Assembly: GCA_036489885.1 (NCBI GenBank)
Contig: DASXEW010000003.1
Coordinates: 1,178,001 to 1,242,000, forward strand
Origin: Candidatus Baltobacteraceae bacterium
GTDB taxonomy: Bacteria > Vulcanimicrobiota > Vulcanimicrobiia > Vulcanimicrobiales > Vulcanimicrobiaceae
Direction: 5' to 3'
Length of the DNA stretch: 64,000 nucleotides
Under the pieces are notes generated by a model, which was given only the letters and a program-made list of their open reading frames with translations, was not told where the DNA came from and did not search any database. Both the position numbers and the translations under genes were made by a program. Position 1 is the first letter of the stretch. Every line of letters starts with the position of its first letter. This document shows, piece by piece, positions 54,179-62,237 of the stretch.

Positions 54179-55581
54179 ACGCGCACGCTGCTCTCTTGAT
54201 CGATTTCGGCAGCACGTACACGAAGCTGCGCGCCGTCGATCTCGACGAGGCTCGCCTGATCGGAACCGGTCAAGGTCCCTCGACCGTGCGCACCGACATT
54301 CGCATCGGAATGCGCGCGGCGCTGAGCGACCTCGAGGCAAAGCTGGGCGCACTTCCGCGCTTTCGCTACCGCCTTGCGTCGAGCAGTGCGGCGGGCGGCT
54401 TGCGTATGGTGACGATCGGTCTCGTCCGCGAGCTGACCGTCGAAGCCGCGCGCCAAGCCGCGCTCGGCGCCGGCGCAAAGCTGGTCGGAACGTTCACCAA
54501 CAAGCTCACGCGCAGCGACGTCGAGGCGATTGACGCGCTTGCGCCCGACATCATTCTTCTCGCCGGCGGAACCGACGGCGGGAACACCGAGGTCGTCGTC
54601 CACAACGCGAAGATGCTGGCGCAGATCAAGACCGATGCGCCGATCGTCTACGCCGGTAATCGTGTCGCAGCCGACGATGCGCGCGAGCTTCTCGCCGGGC
54701 GCAGCTTGACGGTCGCCGACAACGTGATGCCCGAGCTCGGGAAGCTTGCATCGGAATCGGCGCGCGATGCGATTCGCCAAATTTTCATTGCGCGCATCGT
54801 GCACGCCAAGGGAATCGATCGCGCGCAAGAGATGTTCGACGACGTTTTGATGCCGACGCCCGCCGCCGTCATGGAAGGCGCGCGATTGCTCGCAGACGGC
54901 GCCGGCGGCGAACCGGGACTCGGCGAGCTGCTCGTCGTCGATCCCGGCGGCGCGACGACCGACGTTCACTCGATTGCAAGTGGCGAATCGAGCAGCGGCG
55001 CGATTCAGAAAGGCATGCCCGAGCCGCGCATCAAGCGCACCGTCGAAGGCGATCTCGGCATGCGTCACACTGCGGCCTCAGTCGTTGAAGCAGCGGGCGT
55101 CGAGCGGATTGCGCAGCAGGCAAACATTTCCGTTGCCGGCGTCGGCGCAATGCTCGAGCGCATCGCCGAGAACGTCGAGATGATTCCGCAAACGCCGGCG
55201 GAGCATGCCTTCGACCGCGCGTTACTTGCAACGGCGATTGAAATTGCGGTACGGCGGCACGCAGGAACGGTTGAGACCGTGTACACCACGATGGGACCTG
55301 CGACGGTTCAGTACGGCAAGGATCTCACACGTATCGAGTTCGTCGTTGCGACCGGCGGAGCGCCGATCCATCTCGGCGATCACGATGCGCTGCTCGAAGC
55401 CATGCGTTCGGCGCCTTCGGATCCACGCTCGCTGCGTCCGCGCGCACCGCATCTGTACCTTGACCGCGACTACATCTTATACGCGATCGGTTTGCTCGCC
55501 AGCGTCGATCCGCAAACGGCGCTACGCCTTGCGCGGCGTTCGATCACGCCGGCCGATCGCGCGAAAGAAGTCGCGCAGTGA
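54175..55581 (+). CDS. Glutamate mutase L-like reactivating factor
   Basis: 468 residues of the ASKHA (actin-like ATPase) fold: [17 protein letters not shown] (phosphate 1), [30 protein letters not shown] (phosphate 2), VVATGGAP (adenosine). GlmL/MutL proteins act as chaperones exchanging damaged cobalamin in glutamate mutase. There is only one L gene for the two E/S pairs. ATGA and GTGA overlaps with its neighbours. Confidence 0.9.
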   Translation: MNAHAALLIDFGSTYTKLRAVDLDEARLIGTGQGPSTVRTDIRIGMRAALSDLEAKLGALPRFRYRLASSSAAGGLRMVTIGLVRELTVEAARQAALGAGAKLVGTFTNKLTRSDVEAIDALAPDIILLAGGTDGGNTEVVVHNAKMLAQIKTDAPIVYAGNRVAADDARELLAGRSLTVADNVMPELGKLASESARDAIRQIFIARIVHAKGIDRAQEMFDDVLMPTPAAVMEGARLLADGAGGEPGLGELLVVDPGGATTDVHSIASGESSSGAIQKGMPEPRIKRTVEGDLGMRHTAASVVEAAGVERIAQQANISVAGVGAMLERIAENVEMIPQTPAEHAFDRALLATAIEIAVRRHAGTVETVYTTMGPATVQYGKDLTRIEFVVATGGAPIHLGDHDALLEAMRSAPSDPRSLRPRAPHLYLDRDYILYAIGLLASVDPQTALRLARRSITPADRAKEVAQ

Positions 55582-57059
55582 GCACCGTCGCGCAAACACT
55601 GCTCTCGCAAGAACGGATCGCGGACGACGTGTTCGCCGCGATGCGGCGCGAAAATCTCGCGCGCTGGCCGACCGGCGCGGGCGTCGATATCGACGAGGCA
55701 GTCGCGTACCACAAGGGCATGCCCGACCACCGGCGCTTGGCCGGCGTTTTGCGGCGCGCCGACGCGGAGAAGCGAACCCTAACTCAGCCGCGCGGCGGTT
55801 TCGGTACCTTCGAGCTGCAGAAGAACCTCATGCAGATGCTCGATCGCGAGGGGCTCGCCGATATCGTCCCGACGACGACCGACAGCTATACGCGCAACGA
55901 ACATTTTGAACAGGCCCAAGAAGGCGTCAACGAATCCGAACGGCTCGGACGTTCGATGCTCAACGGCTATCCGATGGTGAACTACGGCGTGCCGACCACG
56001 CGCAAGCTGATCGAAGCCATCGAAAAACCGGCCGTCATGCTGACCGGGACGTCGATGCCAAAACTCACCGGCGAGATCGGATTTGCTGCAGGCTACAACG
56101 GCTACCTCGGCTCCGGAATCGCGTACACGGTTTCGTACACGAAAGAGCTTTCCGTTGAGCAAGGCATTCGCAATTATCAGTATCTCGACCGCCTCGCGGC
56201 CGAATATCTCGCGCACGGCGTCGAGATCCACCGCCGCCAGCCCGGATTTTTGACGGGAACGAACATCCCGCCGTCGATTGCGATCGTCGTTTGTATTCTC
56301 GACATGCTGCTCGCGATGGCGCAGGGCGTTCGCAACTACGGCCTCGAGCTCGGGCAGACGCTGCATCTCATTCAAGATGCGGCGGCACTCGCGACCTGTC
56401 GCGAGCTGTGCGAGGAATATGCGCGCAAAGCCGGCCACGCGGACACGTTCACGCCAGTAACATCGTTGCATTGGATGGGCGCGTGGCCGCACGATGAAGC
56501 GCAAGCTGCCGCAATCGTCTCGTACGGCGGAACGCTGGCTGCGATCGGCGGCGCGGTCAGCGTGACGACCAAGAGCGTCCACGAAGCCTTCGGGATTCCA
56601 ACGCCGGAAGCAAACTGCGAGGCTTTGCGGATGACGCGCATGGCGATCTATCTCGCGCGCAAGATCCGGCTCGAGGGGCTTCCCGAATACGAGTTCGAAC
56701 GCGACCTGATTCGGCGCGAGGTGCGGCCGATCGTCGATCGGGTGCTCGAGCTAGGCGAAGGCGACGTCGCCAGTGGAACCGTTCGCGCGCTCGAGGCGGG
56801 GGTTCTCGACATCCCCTGGTCCCCGAACCGGTTCGTTCGCAGTCGCGTCATGCCGGCGCGTGACGTCGACGGCTACTTGCGTATTCTGGATGCCGCGGCG
56901 ATGCCGTTTCCGAAAGACGTGCTCGCGGTGCACGAAGAGCGTCTGCGAAAACGTGCCGAGGCCGAGCACGTCGCATATGGACGCGACCTCGCGGTGTCGA
57001 GCGTCTACGAGCTCAGCGAGCCGATCGCGAAACTGCTTCCGTCCGAACGTAATCGTTAA
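55578..57059 (+). CDS. Glutamate mutase E-like catalytic subunit, copy 2
   Basis: 493 residues from a GTG overlapping the L stop. Full-length match to methylaspartate mutase epsilon (RWPTG, TQPRGGF, DSYTRNEHFEQA, SMLNGYPMVNYG, LHWMGAWPHDEAQA, GVLDIPWSPNR). Relative to C. cochlearium GlmE as recalled, Arg66 (R72), Arg100 (R106), Tyr177 and Tyr181 are kept, but Arg149 is Leu155 and Glu171, which holds the substrate amino group, is Leu177. Suggests a mutase for a substrate without the amino group. A bare dicarboxylate is possible; unproven. Confidence 0.88.
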   Translation: MSTVAQTLLSQERIADDVFAAMRRENLARWPTGAGVDIDEAVAYHKGMPDHRRLAGVLRRADAEKRTLTQPRGGFGTFELQKNLMQMLDREGLADIVPTTTDSYTRNEHFEQAQEGVNESERLGRSMLNGYPMVNYGVPTTRKLIEAIEKPAVMLTGTSMPKLTGEIGFAAGYNGYLGSGIAYTVSYTKELSVEQGIRNYQYLDRLAAEYLAHGVEIHRRQPGFLTGTNIPPSIAIVVCILDMLLAMAQGVRNYGLELGQTLHLIQDAAALATCRELCEEYARKAGHADTFTPVTSLHWMGAWPHDEAQAAAIVSYGGTLAAIGGAVSVTTKSVHEAFGIPTPEANCEALRMTRMAIYLARKIRLEGLPEYEFERDLIRREVRPIVDRVLELGEGDVASGTVRALEAGVLDIPWSPNRFVRSRVMPARDVDGYLRILDAAAMPFPKDVLAVHEERLRKRAEAEHVAYGRDLAVSSVYELSEPIAKLLPSERNR

Positions 57060-57095
57060 GAAAACGTTTGCGATGCGTTCGGCAGGAAAAGCGCG

Positions 57096-57118
57096 ATTCG
57101 TCATGGAGCATGACAAAT
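57096..57118. promoter_or_regulatory. Regulon operator, copy 2, before tctB
   Basis: ATTCGTCA (57096-57103), 7 bases, TGACAAAT (57111-57118). Same arms and spacing as the site at 42.1 kb. It touches the assigned tctB ATG, so the true start of tctB may be slightly later or the site acts on initiation. The flanking bases (GATTCGTCATGG and AAATGCTGC) are also shared with copy 3. Confidence 0.65.
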
Positions 57119-57650
57119 GCTGCTGAGGGGTAGACTGCAGCGGTCGGCAGCCTATGCAGTGATCTTATGCTGCGCCGCCTATTTGTATTTTCTCGCGCAG
57201 CGTTTTCAGTTCGAGCTAGTGCCAGGGCGCGTCGGTCCCGACGCGTGGCCGAAGATCGTACTCGGCCTGCTGCTCGTGACGTGCGTCTGGCAGCTGGGAA
57301 GAATACTGATCGTCGGCGCCGCGCCGGCAGCCTCGGCTGACGATGAGCTTCCGCTCTCGGATGGCGGGGGCGATTACACGCACCTCGCGTTGCTTGCCAT
57401 CGGCGTGACGGTCGTCTACGCGTACGTTCTGCCGGCTCTCGGATTTTTCGTTGCGACGGTGCTCTACATGGGCGCCATCGCCTACGTTAGCCGCTTTCGT
57501 CAAGTGGTGCCGCTTCTTGCAACGAGCATCATCGCGCCGCTCGTGCTGATGTTCGTCTTCATGAAGATCGTTTACGTCGCGCTGCCGCTCGGTGCCGGCC
57601 CGTTCAAAGCGCTCACGCTCGCGCTGCTCAAGATGCTCGGAGTGCACTGA
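57117..57650 (+). CDS. tctB: Tripartite tricarboxylate transporter, small membrane subunit TctB
   Basis: 177 residues with four hydrophobic helices (AAYAVILCCAAYLYFLAQRF, WPKIVLGLLLVTCVWQLG, LALLAIGVTVVYAYVLPALGFF, and a pair near the end). The GPDAWPKIVLG segment is typical of TctB. It forms the membrane complex with TctA. The assigned ATG lies in the operator palindrome; a GTG 12 codons later is less likely because it would shorten helix 1. Confidence 0.8.
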   Translation: MLLRGRLQRSAAYAVILCCAAYLYFLAQRFQFELVPGRVGPDAWPKIVLGLLLVTCVWQLGRILIVGAAPAASADDELPLSDGGGDYTHLALLAIGVTVVYAYVLPALGFFVATVLYMGAIAYVSRFRQVVPLLATSIIAPLVLMFVFMKIVYVALPLGAGPFKALTLALLKMLGVH

Positions 57651-57656
57651 GCTCGC

Positions 57657-59183
57657 ATGGACGTGCTCAACAGTCTCGGCTCCGGCCTCCTGCATGTCTT
57701 CTCGCTCGGAGACTTTTCGATGTTGTTGCTCGGTCTCTTGATCGGGATGGCCGTCTCGATTATGCCGGGCTTGGGTCTCGTCATGGGCGTGGTGTTGGCG
57801 CTGCCGTTTACGTACCGCATGCCGATCGAGCCGGCGATCATCTTGCTGACGGCGATCTACGTTTCCGGAACGTACGCCGGATGCTTCACCGCGATCTTGT
57901 ACCGGATTCCCGGCGAACCGATGGACGTTCCGCTGCTGTGGGACGGCTACAGCATGACGCAGCGCGGGGAAGCTGCAAAGGCTCTTGGTTGGGCGCTCGT
58001 CGCCGCACTCACCGGCGGTCTGATCTCATCAGCGGTGATGGTTGCGCTCGCGGTACCGTTTAGCAACGCGGCGCTCAAATTCGGACCGCCCGAATATTTT
58101 GCGGCAGTGTTCTTCGGATTTACATCGATCGCTGCGCTGGCCGGAAAATCGTTCGTCAATGCCTTCATCAGCTTGCTGATTGGACTCTGGATCGCAACGA
58201 TCGGCGTCGATCAGACGTACAGTGCGCAGCGCTTCACGTTCGGCATGCCGGTTCTGATGGGCGGTTTGCCGTACGTCGTGATCCTGGTCGGCATGTACGG
58301 TCTCGGCGAGCTCATCAGCCGCGTCGGCCGGGGTCTTCCGAAGATCGAAAAACCGCCGGACGACGTCGCCGTCGGTACGTCGTTCCCGTCGCTGCGTGAA
58401 ATGTGGTCGATCCGCTCGACCTTCATTCGCAGCAGCATCTTGGGCACGATTCTCGGGATCGTTCCGGGCGCCGGCGCGACCATCACGTCGTTCATCTCGT
58501 ACGGCATAGAAAAGCAGTACGGCAAGCGCCGCGATCAGTTGGGCAAGGGCGTCCCCGAAGGGATCGTTGCACCCCAGATCGGTTCGACTGCATCGGTTGC
58601 CGGTCACATGATCCCACTCTTGACGCTGGGATTACCCGGCAGCGGTGCGACGGCGGTCATCCTCGGCGCGTTCTTACTGCATGGCGTGCAGCCGGGACCG
58701 CTGCTCTTCACGCAGCCCGATTCGAAGATCGTCGTCTACTCTATCCTCGCCTCGTTGTTCGTCGGCGTCATCGGCATGTGCGTGATGGGCTTCGTCTGGA
58801 TCAAAGTGGTCGTCAAGGTGCTCAAGATACCGCAGCCGCTCTTGGTCGCGATTGTCATGGTCTTTTGCATCGTCGGCGCTTATGCGGATCGCAACAGCAT
58901 GAACGACGTCTGGATCATCGTCGTCTTCGGCGTTCTCGGTTTTCTTTTCGAACGATTTCGGTTTCCAATCGCACCGATGGTGTTGGGCGTCATCCTCGGT
59001 CCGCTCGCAGAGAGCTCGTTCATCCAAACCATGGTGAGCTACAACAATGACTGGACGATTTTTCTGCGGCACCCGATCAGCGGGACGCTGATCGGACTCT
59101 CGATCGTCGCACTCGCCTACCCGCTGGTGCGCGAAATTCTGGGGCGCAAACCTAAACCTATTTTGCTGGGAGGGGAATCATGA
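57657..59183 (+). CDS. tctA: Tripartite tricarboxylate transporter, large membrane subunit TctA
   Basis: 508 residues with about 11-12 hydrophobic segments. Family motifs: GLGLVMGVVLALPFTYRM at the first loop and GIVPGAGATITSFISYGIEKQYG in the second half. It moves a carboxylic acid across the membrane by secondary transport, receiving it from a TctC protein. The ligand is likely a dicarboxylate or related acid of this pathway. Next gene starts at its stop (ATGA). Confidence 0.92.
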   Translation: MDVLNSLGSGLLHVFSLGDFSMLLLGLLIGMAVSIMPGLGLVMGVVLALPFTYRMPIEPAIILLTAIYVSGTYAGCFTAILYRIPGEPMDVPLLWDGYSMTQRGEAAKALGWALVAALTGGLISSAVMVALAVPFSNAALKFGPPEYFAAVFFGFTSIAALAGKSFVNAFISLLIGLWIATIGVDQTYSAQRFTFGMPVLMGGLPYVVILVGMYGLGELISRVGRGLPKIEKPPDDVAVGTSFPSLREMWSIRSTFIRSSILGTILGIVPGAGATITSFISYGIEKQYGKRRDQLGKGVPEGIVAPQIGSTASVAGHMIPLLTLGLPGSGATAVILGAFLLHGVQPGPLLFTQPDSKIVVYSILASLFVGVIGMCVMGFVWIKVVVKVLKIPQPLLVAIVMVFCIVGAYADRNSMNDVWIIVVFGVLGFLFERFRFPIAPMVLGVILGPLAESSFIQTMVSYNNDWTIFLRHPISGTLIGLSIVALAYPLVREILGRKPKPILLGGES

Positions 59184-60148
59184 AACGAACCACATTCACC
59201 GCGAGCATGCTCGGTGCGCTCGGCGCAGCGACGGTCGCTACGCCGCAGTTGGCGCGTGCAGAAGATGCGTATCCAAGCCGTCCGATCACGTTGATTGTTC
59301 CATGGGGGCCGGGCGGCGGCTCCGATCAAGTCGGACGCGCGGTTGCCAAGAATCTCCAAGACGTTCTGAAAGGGACCTCGATCCCCGTCATCAACGTCCC
59401 CGGCGCCGACGGTAACGACGGGATGGTCAGGTTGGCCGGCGGCGACGCCGACGGCTACACCATGGTCATTTTTATCGCGGACACGTTCGTCGGCAACATA
59501 ACCGCGAAGACGCCGCCGGCTTGGCACTTGAGCGACATCACACCGCTCGCGATGATGAACACCATGCCGTTTGCATATTATCTTTCGAAGGACAGCCCAT
59601 ACAAGGATTGGGCCTCATTCGAGAAAGCCGCGAAGACTACGCAGATGCGCGTCGCCATCACCGGGTACGGAAGCGCGGAGGATATTGGAACCAAGTACTT
59701 TGCCAATAAGGGCGGCTTGAAACTTACACAGGTCGCATTTGCGAAACCGGGCGAACGCTATGCGGCGCTGCTCGGAAACCAGGTCGAAGTCATGTGCGAT
59801 CCGATCGGCAATGTGAGTCATTATGTCGAATCCGGTCAGATGAAGCCAATTTGCGTCTGGGCCGAAAAACGTCTTGGGGTCGTCCCTTACTGCCCGACGG
59901 CGCACGAAGTCGGCTACAAGGTCGTCCTGGAAGAATGGCGCACCATCGCCGTCAAGGCGGGCACCGATCCGAAGAACGTGGCGTTTCTCGATCGCGCTTT
60001 AGCAAGCGCGTACAAAACCGCGGACTTCCAAGCGTTCTTGAAGTCGTCGTGGTCCGATCCCGACAGCTATGTTGCGGCGAAAGACCTGCCAGCGTTCTTT
60101 GCTGCGCGACGCAAGGACGTCGACACACTCATCGCAGCGACACACTGA
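59180..60148 (+). CDS. TctC-type periplasmic solute-binding protein, copy 1
   Basis: 322 residues. Sec or Tat-like signal (KRTTFTASMLGALG), then the Bug/TctC core: YPSRPITLIVPWGPGGGSDQVGRAVAKNLQ and FAKPGERYAALLGNQVEV. The binding partner of TctAB. Strongly similar to the second copy encoded on the other strand at 61.1 kb. The last 20 bases overlap the convergent pdxA. Confidence 0.9.
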   Translation: MKRTTFTASMLGALGAATVATPQLARAEDAYPSRPITLIVPWGPGGGSDQVGRAVAKNLQDVLKGTSIPVINVPGADGNDGMVRLAGGDADGYTMVIFIADTFVGNITAKTPPAWHLSDITPLAMMNTMPFAYYLSKDSPYKDWASFEKAAKTTQMRVAITGYGSAEDIGTKYFANKGGLKLTQVAFAKPGERYAALLGNQVEVMCDPIGNVSHYVESGQMKPICVWAEKRLGVVPYCPTAHEVGYKVVLEEWRTIAVKAGTDPKNVAFLDRALASAYKTADFQAFLKSSWSDPDSYVAAKDLPAFFAARRKDVDTLIAATH

Positions 60149-61097
60149 CCTTCGAGCCGCCGGCAAGGCGGCAAGCGATCTGGAACGTCTGCTTCACGCC
60201 GAGCGACTGCGCGATGCCTCGACCGGCGATGTCGTAGGCCGTTCCGTGACCGGGAGTCACGACGGGGAATGGGAGACCGCCCATGAGGGCGACTCCCTTC
60301 CCAAACCCAAGGAGCTTCATCGCAATTCCGCCTTGATCGTGATACATCGTCACGACCCCGTCGTACGAATGCGCCTGCGCACGTACAAACACAGAATCAG
60401 GCGGGAACGGACCGTCTACGTCAATGCCGAGTTGGCGGGCGTCGGCGATCGCCGGAGCAATGCTCTTGATTTCTTCGTCGCCGTAGAGGCCGCCGTCACC
60501 GGCGTGCGGATTCAATCCGGCTACCGCGATTTTCGGCTTCGTCTTTTTCGCGGGGGCAATGGTCCGATCGAGGAGTTGGATCGATTGCAGCACATTTTCT
60601 TTGGTGATCAGGTCAGGCACGTCACGAATCGAAGCGTGACCTGTGATGCGCGACATCCACATCGGTTCGAGAACGTAGATCCAGTTCGTATAGCCTTTGA
60701 AATCCAGTTGGGCGCAGAAAAACTCCAGATCGTCGTTTTCGCGTAGGCCGCCCAGATGCATCGCCTCTTTGTTTACCGGTGCGTAGAGAATTGCGTCGAT
60801 CTCGCCGCGCTGCGCGGCTTGAATCATTTGCTTCCAGGTGTCAAGGACTTCAGAACCGGCAGTTGAGCTTACGCGTGCCTCACCGGCGCCTTCGGAAGGC
60901 CGCGATTTTGAAACGAATCGGGAAACCGCGGCTTTTGAAACGTTTGCGACCCGCTGTCCGAATTCGAGTACGGCGGGATCTCCGAACAAGACGATCTTCC
61001 CAATCCGATCGAGGTCGGGTTCTGCGAGAAAACGTGCCGTGATTTCGGGACCGATTCCATGTCGATCTCCCATCATCACGCCGATCGTCGGGGTCAT
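60129..61097 (-). CDS. pdxA: PdxA-family (4-hydroxythreonine-4-phosphate dehydrogenase-like) enzyme
   Basis: 322 residues. Family signs: MMGDRHGIGPEI (usual GDPAGIGPE), PVNKEAMHLGG, RITGHASIRDVPDLI, GLNPHAGDGGLYGDEE and YHDQGGIAMKLLGFGKG, with the metal histidines. PdxA uses NAD to oxidatively decarboxylate a beta-hydroxy acid phosphate; relatives in catabolic loci act on 4-phospho-threonate/erythronate or phthalate-type intermediates. No kinase gene adjoins. It probably serves this pathway rather than B6 synthesis. It overlaps the tctC2 stop (TAATG). Confidence 0.88.
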   Translation of the reverse strand: MTPTIGVMMGDRHGIGPEITARFLAEPDLDRIGKIVLFGDPAVLEFGQRVANVSKAAVSRFVSKSRPSEGAGEARVSSTAGSEVLDTWKQMIQAAQRGEIDAILYAPVNKEAMHLGGLRENDDLEFFCAQLDFKGYTNWIYVLEPMWMSRITGHASIRDVPDLITKENVLQSIQLLDRTIAPAKKTKPKIAVAGLNPHAGDGGLYGDEEIKSIAPAIADARQLGIDVDGPFPPDSVFVRAQAHSYDGVVTMYHDQGGIAMKLLGFGKGVALMGGLPFPVVTPGHGTAYDIAGRGIAQSLGVKQTFQIACRLAGGSKVSVSLR

Positions 61098-62056
61098 TAC
61101 GCTCCCTCAATTTCTTGTATCTGCTGCTGCGATCTCCGGTAGAAGGCCGGGACATCTTTTGCAGACACGTAGCTGTCTTTGGCAGACCAGGTGTAATCCA
61201 TAAATTGCTGATAGTCAGCCGATTTATAGACGCGAGCAAACGCGTCGGATAAGAACGCAACGATGCGCGGGTCCGTCCCCGCCTTTACCACGAAGGAGCG
61301 CCAGAACAATGGTGCCACCTTGTAGCCGGCCTCGATCGCGGTCGGTACGCCCGGCATCTGGGGAACTCTCTTCGTGTCGAACACCATCACCGGCCGCATC
61401 TGTCCGCCCTCGATGTAGCGGCGAAGGTTGCCGTCGGGCTCGGTCATCAGATCGACCTGATTTCCCAGGAGCGCCGCGTAGCGTTCTCCGGGTTTCGCAA
61501 ACGGAATCACCGTAAGTTTCACGCCCCTGCGGGCCAAGAATTTCGTGAGCAGATCTTCACAGCTGCCGAACCCGTCGATCGCGATTTTGATCTGCGTCGT
61601 TTTGGAGGCTTTCTCGAGATCCGCCCACGACTTGTACGGGCCGGTCGACGATACGAAATACGTGTACGGCTGACGATTCATCACCGCCAGCGGCGTGATG
61701 TCGCTCATATGCCACGCGGCCGAAGTCTTCGACGTCATGTTGCCGACGAACGTGTCCACGATGAACACGGCCATCGTGTAGCCGTCGGCGTCGCTGCCGA
61801 CGAGCTTAACCATGCCGTCGTTACCGTCGGCGCCGGGCACGTTGATGACTGGGACCGACGTCCCTTTCAGGACGTCTTGCAGAGATTTAGCGACGGCACG
61901 TCCGACCTGATCGGAGCCGCCGCCGGGTCCCCACGGAACGATCAGCGTGATCGGACGGCTTGGAAATTCATCTGCTGCGCGTGCAATTCGGGGCGCGGCT
62001 ACGGAAGCTGCGCCGAGCGCGCCGAGCATGCTTGTCGCGAACGAGGTTCGGTTCAT
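61097..62056 (-). CDS. TctC-type periplasmic solute-binding protein, copy 2
   Basis: 319 residues from an ATG with a GAGGA site. Nearly identical over the N-terminal third to copy 1 (SMLGALGAA, then FPSRPITLIVPWGPGGGSDQ, and VINVPGADGNDGMVKL), and more diverged afterwards. It likely shares TctAB with copy 1 but binds a different acid. Operator copy 3 lies in its leader. It forms a two-gene operon with pdxA. Confidence 0.9.
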   Translation of the reverse strand: MNRTSFATSMLGALGAASVAAPRIARAADEFPSRPITLIVPWGPGGGSDQVGRAVAKSLQDVLKGTSVPVINVPGADGNDGMVKLVGSDADGYTMAVFIVDTFVGNMTSKTSAAWHMSDITPLAVMNRQPYTYFVSSTGPYKSWADLEKASKTTQIKIAIDGFGSCEDLLTKFLARRGVKLTVIPFAKPGERYAALLGNQVDLMTEPDGNLRRYIEGGQMRPVMVFDTKRVPQMPGVPTAIEAGYKVAPLFWRSFVVKAGTDPRIVAFLSDAFARVYKSADYQQFMDYTWSAKDSYVSAKDVPAFYRRSQQQIQEIEGA

Positions 62057-62086
62057 AGGTCCTCGCAGTTCTGCCGGTAGGGCAGC

Positions 62087-62109
62087 ATTTGTCAAGTTCC
62101 ATGACGAAT
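62087..62109. promoter_or_regulatory. Regulon operator, copy 3, before tctC2-pdxA
   Basis: On the minus strand ATTCGTCA (62109-62102), 7 bases, TGACAAAT (62094-62087). Same arms and spacing as copies 1 and 2, with flanks shared mostly with copy 2. It sits about 30 bases before the tctC2 ATG. The 128 bases between it and the end of the next gene (62110-62237) hold no supportable gene. Confidence 0.65.
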
Positions 62110-62237
62110 CTTTCTTCCGTGGTACCACGACGAGCACTTGCCGAAGAACGCAAGCGCTCGCGCTCGACGCCGTGGTTCCAGCGCTTATCTCAAAACGCGT
62201 GGTTCGATAAGGGATTCGCGCGGGCGCTATACGCGCG

